DNA from: Acidobacteriota bacterium
Lineage (GTDB): Bacteria > Acidobacteriota > Aminicenantia > UBA2199
Assembly: GCA_028749105.1 (NCBI GenBank)
Contig: JAQUQF010000115.1
Span: forward strand, 1-6,015
DNA: 6,015 bases
Reading direction: 5' to 3'
The notes beneath the pieces were generated by a model. That model made no database searches. It was not told the origin of the DNA and saw nothing but the letters and a program-made list of their open reading frames with translations. Made by a program: the position numbers and the translations under genes. This document shows, piece by piece, positions 1-5,004 of the stretch. Numbering within the stretch: the first letter of the stretch is position 1; each line of letters opens with the position of its first letter.

Positions 1-1
1 T

Positions 2-265
2 TTCCGGTCCATCGTCATCTCCGAGGAAGTGGGCATCGCCAAGCCCGACCCGTGCATCTTCCGGCCGGCGTTGGAAAAGCTCGGCGTGAAAGCCGGAGAT
101 GTCCTGTATGCCGGCGACAGCGTCACCTCGGACATGGCCGCCGCCCGCAACGCCGGCATCGATTTCTGCTGGCTCAACCCGGGAGATGCTCCGGTTCCCG
201 CGGGCTTTGCCCCGTTGTTCATCATCCGTTCAATCAAGGAATTCCCCGACCTGTCCGGCACGTGA
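2..265 (+). CDS. HAD-superfamily hydrolase, C-terminal part (partial at left edge)
   Basis: The last 87 residues of a haloacid-dehalogenase-like hydrolase are present; the N-terminus with the catalytic DxD loop and the cap domain lie outside the window. Visible core motifs are the motif III lysine in GIAKPDP (residue 14 of the visible part) and motif IV GDSVTSD (Asp39 and Asp44), which position Mg2+ and the phosphoryl group in this family. The stretch after motif IV, NAGIDFCWLNPG, resembles the YjjG-type pyrimidine 5'-nucleotidase subgroup, where a similar CWLN segment occurs. A cytoplasmic nucleotide phosphatase role is therefore plausible and would suit the nucleoside-salvage genes nearby, but phosphoglycolate-phosphatase-like substrates cannot be excluded. 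An in-frame GTG at 29 is internal, because homology (FRSIVISEEV) continues upstream of it to the edge. The stop is TGA at 263-265, with no clear terminator behind it. Confidence 0.85.
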   Translation, partial: FRSIVISEEVGIAKPDPCIFRPALEKLGVKAGDVLYAGDSVTSDMAAARNAGIDFCWLNPGDAPVPAGFAPLFIIRSIKEFPDLSGT

Positions 266-404
266 CATCCCCTGCAACAGGAGGAGCATTAAAAATTGAT
301 GCGGGGCGATGTTCATGAGGAGCCTGCAGGCGGCGCTGCTGACAGGCCAGAAAACCACCGCGGGCTCCTTTGGCGCAGATTTGGCGTACGATCCAATTGA
401 AATA

Positions 405-413
405 TGCTATAAT
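405..413 (+). promoter_or_regulatory. Extended -10 promoter for the PilZ gene
   Basis: TGCTATAAT at 405-413 is a perfect TATAAT (408-413) with the TGn extension. No good -35 hexamer lies at 16-18 bp; TTGGCG at 381-386 would need a 21-bp spacer, so recognition would depend on the extended -10. The inferred start near 420 gives a leader of about 33 nt that contains a run of nine T (427-435) directly before the ribosome binding site. Confidence 0.6.
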
Positions 414-452
414 CGCAAGCGCTGTATTTTTTTTTGAAAAAGGAGCCAGGCA

Positions 453-854
453 ATGAGTGAAGGCAGGCAATATCCCCGGTTTGACACCGCGTCGGCCATT
501 GTCGGCGAATTTGAAGTCGAGCGCGAAGTCAGTGGTCGATTCCGCAATACCCAGCCGTTCATCATCAAGAATGTCTCCATCGGCGGCTTCAACCTGCTCT
601 CCAATTATGCTCCGGCCATTGGCCAGAATTTGCAGATCAGCATCCATTACAACCAGAACAAAGTCGACTTCGAGATCAAGGTCGTCCATTCCCGCATCCA
701 CGAATTCCTGGCCGATGAAGGCAATGTCCTGAAATCCGGAGTCGTCTACTCCAACGGATGCGAGATCATGCAGCTAAATGATGAGCAACGGCATCTGATC
801 CTGGAAATCATAGACAACAACTGCATTAAGCCGAAGCTTGCAAAACAGGATTGA
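453..854 (+). CDS. PilZ-domain protein (probable c-di-GMP receptor)
   Basis: A 133-residue protein made almost entirely of one PilZ domain. Both c-di-GMP-binding signatures are visible: RxxxR at R5-R9 (RQYPR) and the N/DxSxxG motif at N40-S42-G45 (NVSIGG). Family knowledge says these residues bind a c-di-GMP dimer; actual binding here is inferred. There is no signal peptide or membrane segment, so it should be a soluble cytoplasmic adaptor acting on motility, secretion or surface-polymer targets. The ATG at 453 is supported by AAGGAG at 440-445 with a 7-nt gap, and an extended -10 promoter lies 40 bases upstream. It appears to be monocistronic: the next gene is convergent and begins its stop codon 14 bases beyond this stop. 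Its G+C is visibly lower than its neighbours (about 53% over 541-600, against about 65% over 1321-1380 in the transporter), which may mean different ancestry or only weaker codon bias. No diguanylate cyclase or phosphodiesterase is nearby, so its partner cannot be named. Confidence 0.85.
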   Translation: MSEGRQYPRFDTASAIVGEFEVEREVSGRFRNTQPFIIKNVSIGGFNLLSNYAPAIGQNLQISIHYNQNKVDFEIKVVHSRIHEFLADEGNVLKSGVVYSNGCEIMQLNDEQRHLILEIIDNNCIKPKLAKQD

Positions 855-868
855 ACGTTCGGTAAATC

Positions 869-2218
869 CTATCCCAACAGTATCCCGGCCAGGGTGGCGG
901 TCATCAGCGTGGCCAGCGACCCGCCCAGAACGGCCTTCATGCCCAGCGCCGCGATGTCCTTCTTGCGGTGCGGCGCCATGGGGGCGATGCCGCCGATCTG
1001 GATGGCGATCGAGGAGAAGTTGGCGAAGCCGCACATGGCGTAGGTGGCCATGGTGATGCCCTTGGGGCTCATGGCACCCTGCTTGATCAATCCGACCAGG
1101 TCGATGTAGCCGACAAACTCGTTCAGGACCACCTTGGTGCCGAGCAGGCTGCCGAAGTGGAAAGCGTCGGCGATTGGGACGCCGATGCCAATGGCCAGGT
1201 AGCGCAGGATCACCCCGAAAACGAGCTGCAGGGAGAGCGGCATGCCGAAATGGGCCACCAGGTAGGCGTTGACGCCCAGCAGGTCGCCCAGGCCGGTGAA
1301 CAGGTAGTTGATCAGGGCGATGCCGGCGATGAAGGCGATGAGCATGGCGCCGACGTTCAACGCCAGCTGCATACCGTCGCCGGCGCCGGTGGCCGCCGCC
1401 TCAATGACGTTGTCGGCGTTCTTCTCCACCTTCAGGTTGACCTTGCCCTTGGTCACGGGCGTCCCGGTCTCGGGGAAGAGGATCTTGGAGATGACCAGTC
1501 CAGCCGGGGCGGCCATGACGCTGGCGGCCAGCAGCTGCACGGCGAAGCGCAGCTGGGCCTCGGCCAGCGGGATCTTCTGCATGTCGGCCATGGCCTGGCC
1601 TAGCATCTGGATGTAGGCGGCCATGACGCCGCCGGCGATGGTGGCCATGCCGCCGACCATGATGGTCAGGATCTCGGAGTTGGTCATGGCGCCGATGTAG
1701 GGCTTGATCAGCAGCGGCGCCTCGGTCTGGCCCACGAAGATGTTGGCCGTGTTGGAGAGCGACTCGGCCCCCGAAGTGCCCAGCAGCTTGGCCATGAGCC
1801 AGGCCATGCCCTTGACCACCGCCTGCAGAATGCCAAGGTAATAGAGGACCGAGGTCAGGGTGGCCACGAAGACGATCGTCGGCAGCACCTGGAAGGCGAA
1901 GAAGACGCCCAGGCTGTCGGGGCCCGAGTTGGTCGCCAGACGGCCGAAGACGAACTTCGATCCCTCGGTGGTGAAGTTGAGCAGGCTGACCACGGCGCCG
2001 CCCAGCCAGGAGATGAGCACTTTGGGCCAGCCCAGCGGCGCGAACCAGGAGCGCAGCGTGTTGGCATAGAGGATGAAGACGGCGAAGACCACCTGGATGA
2101 GGACGCCCATGCCGACCAGGCGCCAGCTGATGCGTCGGCGGTTGTTGGAGAACAGGAAGGCGATGCCTATGATCAGGAACAGGCCCAAAACTCCCCTGAG
2201 CAGCGAAATTGCATTCAT
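869..2218 (-). CDS. nupC: NupC/CNT-family concentrative nucleoside transporter
   Basis: A complete 449-residue inner-membrane protein that imports nucleosides by cation (Na+ or H+) symport. Family motifs are intact. SNTANIFVGQTEAP (155-168) contains N159, V162 and Q164-T165-E166, spaced exactly like the Na+-site and base-binding residues of the Vibrio cholerae CNT (N149, V152, Q154-T155-E156). NEFVGY carries E367, and CGFANFSS carries N400 and S403, the ribose-binding set. The N-terminal part (about 5-60) has the hydrophobic helices of the Nucleos_tra2_N domain, followed by a gate region (about 105-145) and the C-terminal CNT core (about 200-449). The length is typical of a long bacterial CNT (E. 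coli NupC is about 400). The ATG at 2218 is fixed by an in-frame TGA two codons upstream, with AGGTGA at 2222-2227 as a close ribosome binding site. It has its own strong promoter and lies after the terminator of the salvage operon, so it is probably a separate transcript. Whether it prefers pyrimidine or purine nucleosides, and which ion it uses, cannot be read with certainty. Confidence 0.93.
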   Translation of the reverse strand: MNAISLLRGVLGLFLIIGIAFLFSNNRRRISWRLVGMGVLIQVVFAVFILYANTLRSWFAPLGWPKVLISWLGGAVVSLLNFTTEGSKFVFGRLATNSGPDSLGVFFAFQVLPTIVFVATLTSVLYYLGILQAVVKGMAWLMAKLLGTSGAESLSNTANIFVGQTEAPLLIKPYIGAMTNSEILTIMVGGMATIAGGVMAAYIQMLGQAMADMQKIPLAEAQLRFAVQLLAASVMAAPAGLVISKILFPETGTPVTKGKVNLKVEKNADNVIEAAATGAGDGMQLALNVGAMLIAFIAGIALINYLFTGLGDLLGVNAYLVAHFGMPLSLQLVFGVILRYLAIGIGVPIADAFHFGSLLGTKVVLNEFVGYIDLVGLIKQGAMSPKGITMATYAMCGFANFSSIAIQIGGIAPMAPHRKKDIAALGMKAVLGGSLATLMTATLAGILLG

Positions 2219-2253
2219 CGGTCACCTATCGATCGGACCAGATTTAAAAAGCC

Positions 2254-2282
2254 ATATTAGCGGTAGGGTAAGAGAATGTCAA
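2254..2282 (-). promoter_or_regulatory. Sigma70-type promoter of the nucleoside transporter
   Basis: Read on the minus strand: TTGACA (2277-2282, perfect -35), a 17-bp spacer, and TAATAT (2254-2259, -10). The inferred start is near 2247, giving a leader of about 28 nt before the ATG at 2218. It is the best promoter match in the window. Confidence 0.75.
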
Positions 2283-2291
2283 GAACGTCGG

Positions 2292-2310
2292 GGCGATCCT
2301 CGTGATCGCC
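2292..2310. promoter_or_regulatory. Dyad upstream of the transporter promoter, possible operator
   Basis: A perfect 7-bp inverted repeat, GGCGATC-CTCGT-GATCGCC, spans 2292-2310. Its centre is about 54 bases upstream of the inferred transcription start and 9 bases beyond the -35 hexamer, a usual position for an activator. It has no T-run, so it is a poor terminator. An operator role is inferred only from symmetry and position. Confidence 0.35.
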
Positions 2311-2323
2311 GGTGACAGGATTC

Positions 2324-2395
2324 GTAGGGGCAGGCCCCCGTGCCTGCCCTCCATGATTCAATCTAAAAAGGGCGGACACAGGGGTCCGCCCCTAC
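2324..2395. repeat. 72-bp nested-palindrome repeat (REP/MITE-like)
   Basis: Two 27-bp arms (2324-2350 and 2369-2395) face each other across an 18-bp AT-rich spacer and match at 22 of 27 positions when one is reverse-complemented; both outer ends read GTAGGGGC. Each arm is itself a perfect 8-bp hairpin with a 6-nt loop: GGGCAGGC/GCCTGCCC (2328-2349) and GGGCGGAC/GTCCGCCC (2370-2391). Four of the five arm-to-arm differences form two compensating base-pair changes; the fifth is in the loop. GTAGGGGC-ended palindromes like this occur as dispersed intergenic repeats in many bacteria (general knowledge, not checked here). No transposase is present and I see no convincing target-site duplication. 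It sits 8 bases beyond the adenosine deaminase stop codon. Confidence 0.75.
2365..2391 (-). terminator. Intrinsic terminator of the salvage operon
   Basis: On the minus strand, the perfect 8-bp stem GGGCGGAC/GTCCGCCC with a 6-nt loop (2370-2391) is followed at once by TTTTT (2365-2369) and then AGATT. It starts 12 bases after the adenosine deaminase stop codon. It is formed by one arm of the 72-bp repeat; the other arm has no U-tract on either strand. Confidence 0.75.
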
Positions 2396-2403
2396 AGACC
2401 ATT

Positions 2404-3612
2404 TTACGAAAATTCCTTTTCAATCTTTTCGTAATACTCGATGATCTGGTGCACGTATTCCCGTTTCTTGATGTAGGTGCCGTGGAAGAAGCTGCGCTTG
2501 AAGCCGTAGATGACGAAATTCTTCAACTCGTGCGGGGTGATATGGAAGGCCTGGACGGCTTTGAGGATCTCGTCGCTCACCGTGGTCCGGGAGACAGTGC
2601 GGTTGTCGGTGCAGAAGGTGGCCGACAGCTTGGCCTTGCGCATGTGGCGGAAGGAGTGGCGCGAGAGGTCGCGGATGGTCGGGATGGTCTGCAGGTTCGA
2701 GGTCAGGCAGACCTCGATGGTGATGCGCCGGTCGGCGATGAACTGCACCAGGCTGTTCACATAGGCCTTCTTGTCCTTGATCTCCGGGCTCTTGATCATG
2801 TTGGCGTCAAAGAGGTAGACGGCATGGCCCAGGCGGTCGGCGTGCAGGTCGGTGATGGCCTGAAAGATGCTCTCCGGCCCATAAGCCTCACCGGCGTGAA
2901 CGGTCTTCTTCAAGAAGTTCTTGTGGGCCAGGGCGTAAGCCTGGGCGTGGTCACTGGCCGGGTAGCCGGCCTCGGCGCCGGCCAGGTCGAAGCCGACGAT
3001 GGGCAGCCCGAACTTGTCGCGCGCTTCCACCGCTGCGCGCACCAGCTCCATCGAGGCGAGGGAGAAGACCCATTTGCGCTCGGAATGGGCGTGGACGTCG
3101 AGGAGGCTGTCGAAGTAGGCCGAGGCCCCCTTGCCGAACATGCGCATGGCGCAGGCGATGATGCCGTACTCGAAGGGCGGCTCGTCGCCCCCCTGCACCT
3201 CGGGCCGGGCGTTGAACTCGTCCTTGGCCCGGGCCAGGCCGCGGTTCAGCGCCATCATGACATCGATGCTGGTCATGCGGGCATTCTGGTGCAGTTGCGG
3301 CGCGAAGCGCACCTCGATGTAGCGCACCCCTTCGGCCTGGTTGTCCAGGGCCAGCTCATAACCCACGCGCTCCAGCGCCTCGGGCGTCTGCAGCACCGCC
3401 GTGGTATAGGCGAAGCCCTGCAGGTATTCGGGCAGGTCGGCGTAGTGGCTCTTGAAGACCAGGCGCCGCAGCCCGGCCTCGTTGTATGCCGGCAGCGTGA
3501 CCTTCTGCTCACGGGCCAGCTCGATCAGGGTCGAGAGGCGCAGCGAGCCGTCCAGGTGCAGGTGCAGGTCGGTCTTGGGGATCTTCTCAATGAATTCCCG
3601 GCTGATCTTCAT
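2404..3612 (-). CDS. add: Adenosine deaminase family protein
   Basis: A 402-residue cytoplasmic Zn2+ deaminase of the amidohydrolase fold, most likely converting adenosine and deoxyadenosine to inosine and deoxyinosine. All key elements are visible: HLH (H17, H19, zinc) followed by D21 in TDLHLHLDG; GFDLAG (207-212); HAGE (H239 zinc, E242 catalytic); DRLGH (H263 catalytic); and TDN (D336 zinc). The residue after D336 is Asn337, where E. coli and mammalian enzymes have a second Asp; I recall a TDNR form in actinobacterial homologues, so this is probably a subfamily trait and not a defect. The protein is about 70 residues longer than E. coli Add, with extra sequence around 132-148 and at the C-terminus. 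It is the last gene of the operon: its ATG begins one base after the upstream stop codon, with AGGAGA (3619-3624) inside the upstream gene as ribosome binding site. Alternatives within the same superfamily are adenine deaminase or 6-aminodeoxyfutalosine deaminase; the operon context favours adenosine. Confidence 0.88.
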   Translation of the reverse strand: MKISREFIEKIPKTDLHLHLDGSLRLSTLIELAREQKVTLPAYNEAGLRRLVFKSHYADLPEYLQGFAYTTAVLQTPEALERVGYELALDNQAEGVRYIEVRFAPQLHQNARMTSIDVMMALNRGLARAKDEFNARPEVQGGDEPPFEYGIIACAMRMFGKGASAYFDSLLDVHAHSERKWVFSLASMELVRAAVEARDKFGLPIVGFDLAGAEAGYPASDHAQAYALAHKNFLKKTVHAGEAYGPESIFQAITDLHADRLGHAVYLFDANMIKSPEIKDKKAYVNSLVQFIADRRITIEVCLTSNLQTIPTIRDLSRHSFRHMRKAKLSATFCTDNRTVSRTTVSDEILKAVQAFHITPHELKNFVIYGFKRSFFHGTYIKKREYVHQIIEYYEKIEKEFS

Positions 3613-3613
3613 C

Positions 3614-4174
3614 TCAACTCTCCTGCTTCAGGATGCGGGCGATCTCCGGCTTGTGGCGGGCGATCTCCTCCGGCTCCAGGCCATTCAGCTCGTGGGGAAA
3701 GACCAGCCACTTGTCGGTTTCGTGGATGAAGTAGTCGGGGCGACGCTTGGTGCGGTTGTTAGAGGGTTTGAAGAAGACGGTGGCCACGCGTATATCGTGC
3801 GGCGTGTTGCGCCGCGAACGCTCGCGCAGCGAATCGATGATGGCCTGGACGCTCAGGCCGGTATCGTAGACGTCATCGACGATCAGCAGGCAATGGTCGG
3901 CATTGGCGTTGCCCACGATGTAGCCCAGGCCGTGGATGCGGATCTGCTTGCCGCGCTTCTCGATGCCTTCGTAGGACGAGGTGCGGATGGCGATGTGGTC
4001 GCTGGGCACGCCGCTGTACTCCAGCAGCTCCTGCACGGCGATGCCCACCGGCGTGCCGCCGCGCCAGACGCCGACGATAAAGTCGGGGCGGAAGCCGCTT
4101 TTCAGAACAAGGCGTCCCAGGCGGAACGAGTCCTCCAGCAGCTCCTGGGGCGAGATGAATCGCTTTTCAACCAT
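3614..4174 (-). CDS. Purine phosphoribosyltransferase (hypoxanthine/guanine type)
   Basis: A 186-residue type I phosphoribosyltransferase that should join a purine base to PRPP to give IMP, GMP or XMP. The PRPP-binding loop is canonical: LLIVDDVYDTG at 96-106 (D100, D101, then D104-T105-G106), preceded by the first loop region VGVWRGG (34-40). The C-terminal segment DYFIHETDKWLVFP (147-160) resembles the base-stacking aromatic region of the Gpt/COG2236 group, with W156 the likely stacking residue. Base preference (hypoxanthine, guanine or xanthine) cannot be fixed by eye, so no symbol is given. The ATG at 4174 follows AGGAGG (4181-4186) by 6 nt. The start overlaps the end of the uridine kinase gene by 8 bases, and the stop is one base before the deaminase start, so translation is probably coupled along the operon. 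The pairing with adenosine deaminase points to adenine-nucleoside salvage through inosine and hypoxanthine. Confidence 0.85.
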   Translation of the reverse strand: MVEKRFISPQELLEDSFRLGRLVLKSGFRPDFIVGVWRGGTPVGIAVQELLEYSGVPSDHIAIRTSSYEGIEKRGKQIRIHGLGYIVGNANADHCLLIVDDVYDTGLSVQAIIDSLRERSRRNTPHDIRVATVFFKPSNNRTKRRPDYFIHETDKWLVFPHELNGLEPEEIARHKPEIARILKQES

Positions 4175-4832
4175 AACGGACCTCCTCTTTTGGGAGCGCG
4201 GCCATGGGCCGGCCCCCGCGCAGGCACTGGCGGATCATGGTCACGACCATGGCGGTCGAGACCGGGTTGTGCCCTTCGGGGATGATGATATCGGCGTACT
4301 TGCGGCTGGGCTCGACGAACGCCACGTGCATGGGGCGCACCGTCCCCAGGTACTGGCCGATCACCGACTCCATGCTGCGCCGGCGCTCCTGGATGTCGCG
4401 CTTCAGGCGGCGGATAAAGCGCAAGTCGGCGTCGGTGTCGACGAAGATCTTGACGTCCATCAGTTCGCGCAGCGCCTGCTCGCAGAAGATGAGGATGCCC
4501 TCGATGATGATCACCTTGGCCGGCTTCTTGATGATGCCTTTCCTCAGCCGCGAGTGGGTGGAGAAGTCGTAGACCGGCATCTCGATCGCGCGGCCGGCGA
4601 TCAGTTCGCGCAGGTGGCGCACCATCAGGTCGGTCTCCAGCGAGTCGGGATGGTCAAAGTTGATCCTGGCGCGTTCGGCCAGGGGCAGGTGGCTGGCGTC
4701 CTTGTAATAGGCGTCGTGCTGGATCATCACCATCTGCGGGTGATTGATGCTCTTCATGATGGCGTTGGCGATGGTGGTCTTGCCCGATGCCGTGCCGCCG
4801 GCCACCCCGATGATCAAAGGCTTGCGCTTCAT
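4167..4832 (-). CDS. udk: Uridine kinase (uridine/cytidine monophosphokinase)
   Basis: A 221-residue cytoplasmic P-loop kinase that phosphorylates uridine and cytidine to UMP and CMP. Motifs in order: Walker A GGTASGKTT (12-20); HDAYYKD (39-45) with the catalytic-region Asp40; NFDHPDSLE (58-66); YDF (88-90); IIIEGIL (108-114); the lid region DLRFIRRLKRD (136-146); and PSRKYADIIIPEG (175-187). Length matches E. coli Udk (213). The ATG at 4832 starts just before the first beta strand. The frame is open 38 codons further to a TTG at 4946, but that extension is AT-rich and unlike the family. There is no SD before the chosen ATG; a promoter placed so that transcription starts at the ATG itself explains this. 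It is the first gene of the operon, and its last codons (EEVRYG) are encoded by the ribosome binding site of the next gene. Confidence 0.9.
   Translation of the reverse strand: MKRKPLIIGVAGGTASGKTTIANAIMKSINHPQMVMIQHDAYYKDASHLPLAERARINFDHPDSLETDLMVRHLRELIAGRAIEMPVYDFSTHSRLRKGIIKKPAKVIIIEGILIFCEQALRELMDVKIFVDTDADLRFIRRLKRDIQERRRSMESVIGQYLGTVRPMHVAFVEPSRKYADIIIPEGHNPVSTAMVVTMIRQCLRGGRPMAALPKEEVRYG
4181..4188 (-). promoter_or_regulatory. Ribosome binding site inside the udk 3' end
   Basis: AGAGGAGG on the minus strand, 6 nt before the phosphoribosyltransferase ATG (4174). It lies within the last codons of udk, just before its TGA (4167-4169). It decides the start of the second gene and makes translational coupling likely across the 8-base overlap ATGGTTGA. 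Confidence 0.8.
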
Positions 4833-4838
4833 TTGTTC

Positions 4839-4867
4839 ATGGTAGCACAGCCATGGCGGCGAGTCAA
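4839..4867 (-). promoter_or_regulatory. Operon promoter predicting a leaderless udk mRNA
   Basis: Read on the minus strand: TTGACT (4862-4867, 5 of 6 to consensus), a 17-bp spacer, TACCAT (4839-4844, 4 of 6) with a TGC extension before it. Six bases of discriminator (GAACAA) then lead directly to the A of the udk ATG at 4832, the normal distance to a transcription start. This fits the absence of any SD there. Confidence 0.5.
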
Positions 4868-4934
4868 AAATCAACCGCCACCGCGTCGTCAGGGGCAGCA
4901 ATAACGGATTTCTTATTTTTTTTTGCAAAAAGGA

Positions 4935-4962
4935 TTGATTTTCCAATTTTTTGGATTAAGAT
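4935..4962 (+). promoter_or_regulatory. Weak candidate promoter of the TonB-dependent receptor
   Basis: TTGATT (4935-4940), a 16-bp spacer, and TAAGAT (4957-4962), in a strongly AT-rich stretch 45-70 bases before the ATG. An alternative is TTGGAT (4951-4956) with AAATAT (4974-4979). Neither is close to consensus; the AT-rich context is the main support. Confidence 0.3.
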
Positions 4963-5004
4963 AAGCGGATGCAAAATATGCAAATCATAAGGAGGAGTAT
5001 ATCT

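Noticed and set aside
234..701. 155-codon minus-strand frame over the HAD end and PilZ start
   Set aside because: It crosses two supported + strand genes and a + strand promoter, with no recognisable domain.
968..2225. Other-frame open frames over the transporter (211 codons +, 274 codons -)
   Set aside because: The CNT frame carries all family motifs; the others are Gly/His/Arg-rich shadows.
2302..3729. 475-codon open frame on the + strand opposite the deaminase
   Set aside because: It is the antisense of a clear adenosine deaminase, starts inside the repeat, and its translation shows no domain. It arises from codon bias in GC-rich DNA.
3452..4904. Two long + strand open frames (277 and 307 codons) opposite the phosphoribosyltransferase and uridine kinase
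   Set aside because: Both cover genes with complete catalytic motifs on the minus strand; their own translations are low-complexity and motif-free.
4916..4924. T9 run as a + strand terminator
   Set aside because: No stable stem precedes it, and no + strand gene ends nearby.
4833..4946. 38-residue N-terminal extension of uridine kinase from a TTG
   Set aside because: It lies in AT-rich intergenic DNA containing the promoter, has no SD, and is not part of the family fold.
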